From the NCBI RefSeq assembly GCF_030272615.1, contig NC_081414.1, positions 238,735,233 to 238,799,232 of the forward strand: a DNA stretch of 64,000 nucleotides, written 5' to 3'. This DNA is from Cryptomeria japonica. Lineage: Eukaryota; Streptophyta; Pinopsida; Cupressales; Cupressaceae. The number at the start of each line of letters is the position of its first letter. Positions within the stretch are counted from its first letter, which is position 1. Positions 54,640 through 64,000 of this stretch are shown here, piece after piece. Under the pieces are notes generated by a model. The model was not told the DNA's origin. It was given only the letters and a program-made list of their open reading frames with translations, and did no database searches. The translations under genes were made by a program, and so were the position numbers.

Positions 54640-56900
54640 TTCTTTCTCTAATTCTATAAACCAATCACCTCCACAATTATCTTCGATAAGACAACAAAGG
54701 ATATTCCATGGGCAGTAACGATTATCGATTGTTATAATTTTACCATGGGCAGTAACCCACTAAAAATAGCTGATTTTTGGGATTAGGCCTTTAACCCATA
54801 CCATGTTCCAATTGAATTGATCCTTTGGTTATCCATTAATAGCCTTGTAAGTAGATTTAACTGAGAATGCACCTGAGGAATCATGATGCCATATCCATTC
54901 ATCCTCCTTGTCAGGAGAAAAAAGGAGTAGCCACCCAGGATAGAGGCTAAGGACTAAGCCTCCTCCATCATTTGCCTTACGTTATCATCACAGATTTTTT
55001 TTTTTTGTTTCTGACTTGAACCATAAAGTCTCTCCATCTACCTTGATTACCCTTCCACGAAAGACAACCATGAAAGAAGGTGCCACAAAATTGGATTAGG
55101 ACCTTTGTAATCATATTGAATTAGTTCAAGTCAGTAAGAGCTTTATATTTTAACCAAATATCATCCTAAAACTTGGTACACCTTCCATTTCCAACCAATT
55201 TTTTCCCTCCCTTTTGTAATATAGATATGATTTTTGATATATTGTTCTATATACAAGATCTATATGGTACCTCTTTGTCAAGAGTAAGAGTGCAACTATT
55301 GGCATTATTTAAATATTTGTCTTTGAAGATTTTGGCCTATTCTTTTACACCTTCAACTAGCTACCAACTAATTTAGAAATTAAGGCCTTGTTGAAAGGTT
55401 TAAGTTTTCTTATCCCAAGCCCTCCATCTTTTTTGCAGTTGCAAACTCTATACCAAGCAACAAAGGACATGCAATATTTTTCTTCCATACCTGTCCAAGG
55501 GAAATACTTTTAAATTTTTCCAAATTTTTCAGCCACACATCCACACATCCTAAAATGAGAAAGTAGATCGCGATGTTCTGTAAGAAAGACTTGACCAATT
55601 GGAATTTACCAACTAGACTTAGAAGTTTCCCTAGTTTCCATCCTAAAATATTTTTATGAAACCTCTCAATTATACAATTCCAAAAAAGATTCATGGGGTT
55701 TTTAGAAATAAGATGCAACCCCAGATAGGAGTCTAAAAAGGAAGCATCATTGTAGGGTAGGATTTCAGTGATTTCGAATTGAAGATCAGGATGGACATTT
55801 AGAATTTTTTTTTTTCATAATTAATGTGTTGACCAAATAACTTGGCATAATTATTAAGGATCTTCTTCCAGGATCTAGCTTTGAAGATGTAGACATCCCC
55901 AAAAATAATACTATCATCCACAAACTACTAATGGGTGATATGATCTAGAATAGAAGAAAATTCAATACCATTTAATTTGCCTGCCACTTTAACCCTTTGG
56001 ATATTGCTCTAGAAGACTTTGACAATAATAATATAAACAAGTAGAGAGAGAGAGGGTCCCCTTGTTAGAGGCCATGACCACAAGAAAAGTATCCATGATG
56101 TAATCCATTAACCAGAACAAAGAAGATTAGAGTGGTAACAAAGAACATCTACTATGTTCCGTCAAGTGAACCAATTTGCAGGCTATGATAAAAACATCCA
56201 TAATATGTCTCCATTTGACAAAGCCTTTCTGGTTAATAGATATCATTTTGTCCAACACTAATTTGAGCCTATTAACCTATTAACAATAACTTTAGAAAAT
56301 ATTTAATACAAAGTATTAAATCAATTTATAGGTCTAAAATCCTTAATAGAAATAACATTATCATTTTCAGAATCAAATCAATGAAGGTAGAATTGACTTG
56401 TTTAAAGAGTTTAGCAGACCTCAAAAAGTCCTTAGCAGCATTGAAGACATCCTCTCCAACAATATCCTAGAAATCTTGAAAGAAAGCACGGGGAACCCAT
56501 CTAGTCTTGGAGCCTTATAAGCCTCAAAAGAAAAAGGCAACCTCCTTCACCTTCTGAAATGAAACTCTGGAATAGAGAAGGTTCAAATCCTCATCTATGA
56601 TAACCTCAAGGAAGCCATTATGGTCCTAAAGCCATCTTGACAATTGTTGTTATGATTTTCAAAGAGGTCAACAACAAGCTTGATAATCTCCACCTCATCC
56701 TTTGTTTTAAGTCTATTTTACTTCTTTCATTGTTGCATCTTGTTCCAACTTTTGTGCTTCATAGTAGAATGGTGAAAGAACTTAGTGTTCTTGTCTCCTT
56801 TTATAAGCCATTGAATCCTAGATTTTTGTTTCCAAAAGACCTCTTCTTTTTTATTTAGTTTAACCCTACTACCTTATAAAAATCTCCTCTACATATTCAT
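54640..56900 (-). mobile_element. LINE D: decayed RT region of a third lineage
   Basis: The minus strand shows ISIKDFRPINLI (about 56350), QGDPLSLYLFI (about 56060), FVDD-type text in a broken frame (about 55930), YLGLHLISKNPMNLFWNCI (about 55700), GKLLSLVGKFQLVKSFLQN (about 55620), IYFLILGCVDVWLKNLEKF (about 55560) and EFATAKKMEGLG (about 55430). The RT thumb is the best-preserved part (open frame 55410-55718). Many stops. Below 55400 the zf-RVT part is not clear. The SYLG-H/LFWN type sets it apart from LINE A and LINE C. Confidence 0.68.
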
Positions 56901-58478
56901 CCCAAGATGCAAGATTCCTTCAATCTTGTCCTGTATAGCTTTCAACTTCGCTCAAATTTTCTTTTTCTATTATTTAGGGACTTGTTATTTTGTTTGATAT
57001 TCCTTCATTTTGAGAGACTTACATATATTTCTACTACTTTTTTGAAATTTCAATAGAGATATTAGCTTATATTTTATTGTGTAGAAAATTAGAAGGATAT
57101 ATTACATTTCAAAGCATGATCATGTGATTGTGCTTGCACAAGGACATGGTTTAATTTGAGGGGTTTCTCTCTATTTTTTTTTGTGTATTGCGGATTTTTG
57201 GTTTATTTTATCTTGGAGTTGAGATTTGAGTATTTGTTATCATTTTTTTTTACAATACCTTATTATAATTTAGTACTGGAACAATAAGAATGATTGTGGA
57301 TCTTTAATCTCTACTTTTATGTGATGTGAAGAACATGAGAGAGTTTTAAAAATCTTTTATTTTCAAGTTTACATTTCAATAAGTGTTCTTTGACACTATC
57401 TCATAGAGCATTTAGCCAAATTCTCTATGTGAGTGTTGTTGGTGGAATTTATTCATTCTTTAGTTAGATTTAGATTAGACATTACCTATGTAGTGCTGCA
57501 AGCATATTTGGGAGGCATATGTGTCATTAGATTGTAATACAAAGATCTTTAAGTTTTTATTTGTTACGCATTGAGACAAGTGTTGTGTTGCATGATGAAT
57601 ATACTAATACTTATGTTTCTTGAGTGGGCTAGATACATTGATGAAAATAAGGTTAACTACGATTTGTGTACCCTATTTTTAGTTATGACTAGTTGGATAT
57701 GTTATTGACATGCCATGGTCTCTACTACAACTATCATTGAGTATTTTATAGATATTGAATCCTATTTTGGAGGAGATGGACTTTGGTATATATGTTTGGA
57801 TTAAATCATGACATTCCAACTATGATCTTGAATTTAGTTTATTATTTTCCTTTCTTGGGTATGGAGGATGAGAGTGTCGTTATTAAGAAGGTGGTTACTT
57901 GATGGATGTTATAGATGCTTGGTTGATATTATGATCATATAGGAGTCAATTAGTTCAACATGAAACTAAACCTTGGTTTTTAGTGAACATTATTTTTTGG
58001 AGTTCTATATTTCTCTTAAAGGTATATGATAAGTTGGAGAATGTTGGTATTAGGTGTAATGCACCTTTTTGTTGGTCCAACTACCCAAAACCTAGGAACA
58101 AGAATATGAAAACACAAACCTTCACAAATTATAATCCCTTATAATTTTACACTCATGGTTAAAGAAGTTCATGATTGGGACATTTATAAGGTATTTCATT
58201 TGGTGGAAGAATTTTTTGTTTGTTGAATATGTCAGATGACAAGATGAATATTTTCTATAGAAGCATCCGTAATTGATTAGTATTGACCACAAATTTATTA
58301 TTTGAAGGAGAGGGTCATGCTACAGTCTTAATCCTGAATGTGCGTATGATTATGATTATCCAACTTATAGTTACTTTAGCAATAAATTAATTTAGGTGGT
58401 CATTGTTATATTTTTATTTGGACTATAAATAATCATGGGCATTAAATTTAGGTATCTAAATCAATGCAGGTGATATTC
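56900..58478. other. AT-rich interval without recognised feature
   Basis: T-rich on the plus strand with several G/T-rich words (TTGAGGGGTTTC, TTTGGAGTTC), like a LINE tail. No RT motif, LTR edge or open frame above 70 codons was recognised. Confidence 0.35.
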
Positions 58479-59225
58479 ATGGCATAACTAGAGAACATAT
58501 AGAAGTTAGTAGAGAGTTTAGCATCATAATTTTTTTGTTTTAGTTTATCATCATAATTTTTCAATTTATGTTCTTACCTACAATTTTTTTATGTTTTCCT
58601 CTTGATGTGGCTTATTATTTTAAAGAAACGTTAAGTATTAGAAACATATGTCCTATTATATTGTTTACCTTGAAAATTAGTTCTTTATATCTTGAGTAAA
58701 ATTGATTTTTTGAAAGGGCACATAAACCTTGGACAACTAAAATGTCAAACACATCAAGAAAAACCAATAAATTGAAAGATATAATAATGTTACAATATAA
58801 AAAACATACTAAAAACACCATGAGAGTTAGGAGCTAAATGCCTACACAATCTCCAGTTTGATCCCAAAACTGCAAACCCTTGACCTAGCTATGATATTTT
58901 GAGATCTTTTAACAATAGTCCATGGCTAAAATTTTCCTACATCCACATGGAGAGGAGACATAAGAAGGGAATCCATATCTATGCTATCAAACAATAGATG
59001 GAATGAACAAGATATGATCAATGATGACTATGTGGAGATGGTGTAATCTATGAAGGTATGACCAATCATATAACATAAGTAGAACATTCAAACACACAAA
59101 AATACACATGTATATATGTATATATGCATATATGTATATACATATGTATGTATATTTGTATATATGTATATACACTTGTATGTATATGTGTGTGTATATA
59201 TATATATATGTATATGTATATGTTG
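58479..59225. repeat. Direct repeat D1, with TG/TA microsatellite
   Basis: Aligns with 63144-63890 over about 750 bases, from TTCATGGCATAA through TCCTCTTGATGTGGCTTATTA, AACAATAGTCCATGGCTAAA and TCCACATGGAGAGGAGACAT to a microsatellite of (TATG)n/(TA)n (59105-59222). At 59220 the text continues TGTTGGCATTGTG, a common start of plant LTRs. The pair brackets composite copy IV and may be LTRs or host flank duplicated with it. Confidence 0.7.
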
Positions 59226-59299
59226 GCATTGTGTTGTCTTTGATGTCAAATAGTATAGATTGACAACCAGTATAAGAGATGTATGAACAATATTGCCAT

Positions 59300-60375
59300 T
59301 GATTTCACCAAATGCTCATTTTTGTTGTTTAGTATCCATCATAACTTCAATTACAATATTAAGTACCTGCAACAAAATACTAACAATAGTCAATCAAGAA
59401 GATATTAAAAAAAAATAATATCTTTACAATAATATCAAAAAAGAGGTCTGAGAATTTACATTACTTGGATAGAATGAGCAAAGAAAGTTTTTTTTTTCTG
59501 AAAATAATAGCAAAATCTTAAATTTTCAGGTTGTTAAATTAATATGAGTTTTTCTTATTTAGAAAATTAGAGAGATGAGTAAAAAAAATCTTTTTAAGAA
59601 AACGATTGTGGACTTTAATCTTTCAGATTTGAAAAATTATGAATTGATAAAAAAAGACGATTAAACCTAACAAATAAATATACGAATTTAAAAGAAGATT
59701 GCTCAAGATTATGAGAGAGTGACTATAAGATCAAGATGAGTTGAGCATCAAAAGGACATTAGAGCAATATGATACAATAATATGTCTAAATGGGACGAGA
59801 GGCATCTTTAAATAGAATTCTCAATAGACAGCCAAAGGCTAGGATTAAGAGGTTTAATAGATGGTTATGATTAAATGCGGATTAGGGTTAGGCTTGAAAG
59901 ATGTACTCATGTGACAAGTGTCACATTATAAACAACATATAGGGCTTAGGATATGGTTAGGGAGCATTCTTATAGGAATGACCAAGATTAAGAGGTTTAA
60001 GTTAAAATGGATGGATAGGGTATTAACTTAGTTTGACTTTTGGGAAGGTGTCCAAGTTCAATGAACTAGGGACAAGGCTTAGTTGAATATGTGAAGCCGA
60101 CAAGGTGGGACACTTGTTAAATGACTACAAATTTTAGTTATGAACCATGTAAACACAATGAGGGGAGAGGAATGACTACACCAAGATTAAGGTAAAATAA
60201 GAATTTGTTAAATTAAAAAAATACACATTTATTTAATTAATGGAATAGGATAAAGGTGAAATTAATTAAGTAAATAAATTTCATTTAGGATTTTGGGGTA
60301 GAAAAAGGGGTTAATTAAGGAAATAATGAATATATATGTAAATAATTGGTTTGTGGACAATGTTAGGTATCTACA
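59300..60375 (-). repeat. Composite copy IV, lower part: gypsy-type LTR (c), truncated
   Basis: Aligns with 10615-11835. The LTR starts on the minus strand with TGTAGATACCTAACA at 60375, after a purine tract (AAAAAGGGCAAAA on the complement), and keeps the palindrome ATGTGACA-AG-TGTCACAT (59909-59926). Its 3' end is lost: at about 59700 the text AAAAGAAGATT jumps to GCTCAAGATT, skipping about 120 bases present in LTR (a). Confidence 0.65.
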
Positions 60376-60550
60376 TTTTGCCCTTTTTAGAGATGATGTT
60401 GCAAAAAGAATTCATTTCAAAGAAGATTATTTTGTAAGTTGTATTTCTCCATGGAAAAAATAGACATTTAAAAATTTTCTAGATGTTTTCAATAAATGTC
60501 ATTTATTTAGACATATTTCTTATTATATTATTCTCTTTGGCACAACAAAA

Positions 60551-60757
60551 ATGGTTTTTATCCAGAAGATAAATGAAGTTCAGGCTATGACTGAGGCTGA
60601 CACTAGGGTAGAAAAATGGGTTATGGAGGAGAACGAAAAATGGGTCTGCGGAGGTGCAAGAAATATGGATTGTAAATTAGAGAATTTGGATAAAGTTGTG
60701 AGATGCAAAAAGACCTTAGTGAGAAGGTTTCTCAAAGAAATGAGAACAAGATTGTAA
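60551..60757 (+). CDS. Coiled-coil ORF, 68 codons, in composite copy IV
   Basis: Encodes MVFIQKINEVQAMTEADTR, EKWVMEENEKWVCGGARNMD and a basic end KEMRTRL. It is open from ATG to TAA, whereas the copy at 12012 has a stop in the middle. After the stop, a frame with IKEMSKRSQEMVLMNLASLY (60800-60860) continues the same helical character, so the original protein was longer. No domain is recognised. It is probably a remnant, kept open by chance. Confidence 0.35.
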   Translation: MVFIQKINEVQAMTEADTRVEKWVMEENEKWVCGGARNMDCKLENLDKVVRCKKTLVRRFLKEMRTRL

Positions 60758-60984
60758 TGGATATTAAGGAAGGCTAAGACATCCTTAAGTTTAAAATCAA
60801 GGAGATGTCCAAGAGAAGCCAGGAGATGGTTTTGATGAATTTGGCTTCCCTATACAATATTCAGGAGGAAATTGATTGTAGGAAAGCTAATAAAAAGAGA
60901 CATGCTATGCCCCCCTCTACTTTGAACGAATCCCCCTGCTTCTATGGTTAAAGATAATCTGGATTCTTGTTTCAATAAAAGAAA

Positions 60985-61965
60985 GAAATAAATATTGTGA
61001 CTTCTTCCATTCTATCCTTTGAATCAAATAAATCCTCAAAATTAAATCTTTCAACTTGTGAATAACCTTTACATACAAGAATTGCATAGTTTCTTACAAC
61101 TTCTCCATCTTCATTTAGTTTGTTTCTATCCATTTGATTACTATCACATTCTTGTTTGCAAGACTTGCTCCCAATTACCAAGTCTATTTTTTCTAAATAT
61201 AATTCAATTATTATTCCATTTCTTGTATCCAACCATCATCCTTGTTGTCATCATTAGATCTATAATCAAATTTCCCAAAATCTATATTTTTTTATGTAAC
61301 ATTTACGTCCAAATTTTTTTAAGTAGTTGACAATTATAGGTCTGCCATGCCATAGCTCATAAGGAGTATTGCAACATTTCACTCTTAGTTGTCCTCTATT
61401 AGGAATATGGACCGTAGTATGGAATGCTTGTTTCTAATACATATGAGGTGAATTTTCCTCTCTTCACATTTTTCTTTCCCCGTGTCAAATAGTTGTATTA
61501 TTATTTTTGTAATACTCCATTTTTCTAAGGAGTTCTTGAAGAAAATAGATGTTTCTTTATATACATTTTCTTAAATTTGGGTTCCTTCTACCACTAATAT
61601 TCTAGATCTTTCCTTCCTAATTTCACAGCCCTTATCGTCAAAAGTGAGATTGTTATCTTTCCTACACATTTGTATTACATGGAGAAGATTGTTATTGAGA
61701 CCCTTAGCATAGAGAATATCTTCTACATTGTTCTACCCATCAATAGATATTACTCCCTATCCAAAAATCATTGTACATGAGTCACCTCAAATATAATTGT
61801 GCCTCCAATCCATTTCTCAAGATTGGTGAACTTACTTTTGTCACATGTCATGTGGTCAAAATAGCTACTTTCAATCGCCAAAGAGTTTGTCTCTTCTTTT
61901 TTATGGAAGCCAATCCACATAGGTATAGATTTTTTGATATTATTGTTAGTTTCTTGGGTGCAAGA
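60985..61965 (-). mobile_element. Ty1/copia pol debris, composite copy IV
   Basis: The minus strand shows YFDHMTCDKSKFTNLEKW (about 61865) and RT N-terminal text RNKLNEDGEVVRN then ARLVCKGYSQVE-like (ILVCKGYSQVERFNFED, about 61090). Compared with 12440-13877, about 500 bases holding the integrase core are gone (junction near 61560, TTTATA at the joint), while a stretch of about 55 bases near 61300-61350 is kept that copy II lost. Confidence 0.72.
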
Positions 61966-62640
61966 CACCTTAGTAGGATTTATAATATAAATAAAATTAT
62001 AACTTTGTTCTAGGTCTTGAACCCATGGAAGCAAATACACACTAAAACATTTTTTTAGGGCTTCAACCCAAGTTCATTACTCTTTGATAATTACAACACT
62101 TATGGAAAGATGATTTAGCCTCAAATTAGTATGAATAATTAATTAATTTGAATAATAATAATAACTCAACATGACTACATAAGCTACTTTGACACATTGC
62201 ATCTAGCACACTTCTGGCTCTAGTCAAATGTAGCTACTTTTAGATCACTATCTCCAATAAGCATTAGAAATTTATTTACACACTTCCACACAACACACCA
62301 CCATCACATAAAGTAAAATATGCATTTTTCCCCAATCCCAGACATGCATAACACATTAAAATCCATTAAGGAAAATCTTTTCCATGACCCAATCAATTCC
62401 CAAGAGCAATCAAAATTCAAATTTCCAGACACGAAGAAGACAATCTTTTCTGAAAATAAAATGTAGAAGTAAGAGCCACCAACCTAAAATTCACAAAAAC
62501 AAAAATTGAAGTTGAAATATGAAATTGTCAAGCCTTCTCAACTACAAATAATTAAACAATAAATGGAGCACAATTAAATATTAATAAATTAGAATAAATA
62601 AATTAATTACTCAATTTCTTAATAAAATGAATAATCCAAT
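61965..62640. repeat. AT-rich block R1, copy IV
   Basis: Collinear with 13877-14913 and 5187-6475 but shortened after CAAGCCTTCTCAA (about 62540). Confidence 0.6.
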
Positions 62641-63143
62641 CATGTAATAAATACAATAACCAAACCGTGACTGAGAAAAATAAGAAGTCAAAGAGATCGT
62701 TTGACCTCATAACCTATGGAACGAGGTGGAAGACACTTAACCAATACGACACATCTCTTAGTTGACCCTAAAGAAAAATCAACCAAGCAAAAGACATCAG
62801 GATAAACTAACGAGGTGTACATCTTAAACCAAGAGTGTGTGAGAGAAACTATGTCATCTCTGACAACTTGCCATTGGGATAAAGACACGCTCAAAACTGT
62901 GGAGTTATGTGGAGTCAATATCTTGTACCTACAAACCTGCATCAAAGGCCAACACGACATATACAATACATACACATCACAATAAATAGATAGGTGATAG
63001 AGAATCGCGATGACATATCCCGCTCGCAATGAGTGATATGGCATCGTCTCTACTCATGAAGACAATCACGTAATATAATACCTAAACATCACATAGAATC
63101 ATTATCATGAAGTGGGGTTAGTATCATTATCAATCTCATAATT
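62641..63143. other. Less AT-rich segment, unknown
   Basis: Composition is more balanced than its surroundings, and one minus frame of 118 codons (62688-63044) is open, but no domain is recognised and the frame has the look of chance. Words such as CGAGGTGGAAGACACTTAACC and GACACGCTCAAAACTG suggest a piece of an LTR or an unknown repeat. It has no second copy in this window. Confidence 0.3.
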
Positions 63144-63803
63144 CATGGCATAAATAGGGTACATATAGAAGTTAGTAGATAATTTAGCATCATAATTTTT
63201 TTGTTTTAGTTTATCATAATAATTTTTTAATTTGTGTTCCTACCTAAAGATTTTTTTATGTTTCCCTCTTGATGTGGCTTATTATTTGAAAGAAAAGTTA
63301 AGTATTAGTAATATATGTCCTATTATATTGTTTTCCTTGCAAGTTAGTTCTTTACATCATGAGTAAAATTGAATTTTTGAAAGGGCACATAAACCTTAAA
63401 CAACTAAAATGTCAAACACATCAAGAAAAACCAATAAATTTAAAGATATGCCAATGTTACAATGTAAAAACCACACTAACAACACAATGAGAGTTAGGAG
63501 CTAAATGCCTACAAATCTCCAATTTGATCTCAAAACTGCACACCCTTGACCTAGGTGTGATATTTTGAGATCTTTTAACAATAGTCCATGGCTAAAATTT
63601 TCCTACATCCACATGGAGAGGAGACATAAGAACGGAATCCATATCTATGCTATTCAACCAATAGATGGAATGACCAAGATATGATAAATGATAACTATAT
63701 GGAGATGGTGCAATCTAAGAAGGTATGACCAATCATGTACCATAAGTAGTACGCTCAAACACACACAAACACACATGTATATATGTATATATGTATATGT
63801 GTG

Positions 63804-63834
<31 letters not shown>

Positions 63835-63890
63835 ACATATCTATATGTATATTTATATAAATATATACACATCTCACACAAGCATCCACA
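63144..63890. repeat. Direct repeat D2, with TG/TA microsatellite
   Basis: Second copy of 58479-59225, ending in a microsatellite of (TATG)n, GTGTGTGTA and TATACATA (63765-63865). The microsatellite differs in length and phase from that of D1, as expected for a fast-changing tract. Confidence 0.7.
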
Positions 63891-64000
63891 TATATATCAA
63901 TATCAATTGATATACATTAAATCATTTTTGATATCAAAATCATAAATATTTTGATAAGAGTTCAATTAAATTGCTTTAAAAATGAACTAATAAATAAATA

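Noticed and set aside
58987-59229. 80-codon minus frame rich in Tyr/Thr/Ile
   Set aside because: It is a translation of the TG/TA microsatellite and has no protein meaning; the same applies to the frames at 63654-63945.
62688-63044. 118-codon minus frame as a gene
   Set aside because: Open by length only; no domain, no plausible promoter or splice sites, and surrounded by repeats. Kept as an unknown segment.

Overview
The window looks like gene-poor nuclear DNA from a plant with a very large, repeat-choked genome, most likely a gymnosperm. The reasons are: decayed LINEs with APE endonuclease, RT, zf-RVT and RNase H remnants; Ty1/copia and Ty3/gypsy pol remnants; AT-rich LTRs with plant-type TATA boxes; a TIR-NBS-LRR-style LRR fragment; and a heavy-metal-associated isoprenylated plant protein (HIPP) pseudogene. 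No intact gene is visible. Almost every coding remnant carries stops, frameshifts or truncations. Taxonomic placement is an inference from family content, not a match.

Layout. 0-3 kb: host-gene debris, namely a coiled-coil repeat protein (+), a two-exon HIPP pseudogene (-) and LRR repeats (-). 3.9-14.9 kb: two copies of a composite repeat (copia-like LTR carrying 5S rRNA-like sequence, a gypsy-type LTR, a coiled-coil ORF, copia pol debris and an AT-rich block called R1 here); the second is separated from the first by a LINE 3' half (-). 14.9-16.2 kb: the end of another LINE (-) whose RNase H is followed by an unrecognised ORF ('ORF3'). 16.6-20.3 kb: a G/T-rich LINE-tail-like stretch split by a 1.5 kb solo LTR. 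21.4-22.0 kb: degenerate telomere-like CCCTAA. 22.06-27.22 kb: a nearly complete but dead LINE bounded by a perfect 21-bp direct repeat. 27.7-28.2 kb: a 509-bp copia LTR. 29.2-32.84 kb: a 1.7-1.9 kb tandem duplication.

33.3-36.7 kb: two foldback structures. One (287-bp arms) carries a WW-domain-like exon; the other carries Mei2-like RNA-binding exons next to LTR ends, suggesting gene-fragment capture. 36.7-39.8 kb: third composite copy. 39.9-42.8 kb: LINE end with the most complete ORF3 (-). 43.4-46.2 kb: a decayed LINE of another lineage (+). 46.7-52.0 kb: a gypsy element (+) that has lost RT and the integrase core but keeps its 3' LTR. 52.6-56.9 kb: a third LINE lineage (-) followed by an ORF3-like coiled-coil region. 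58.5-63.9 kb: fourth composite copy, flanked by two ~750-bp direct repeats ending in TG/TA microsatellites.

Most interesting candidates: (1) the ORF3 found after the LINE RNase H domain in two independent copies; (2) the 33.3-36.7 kb foldbacks with captured exons; (3) head-to-head 5S rRNA-like sequence inside the copia-like LTR; (4) a shared GTGACA-N2-TGTCAC palindrome in the U3 of gypsy LTRs in both orientations.
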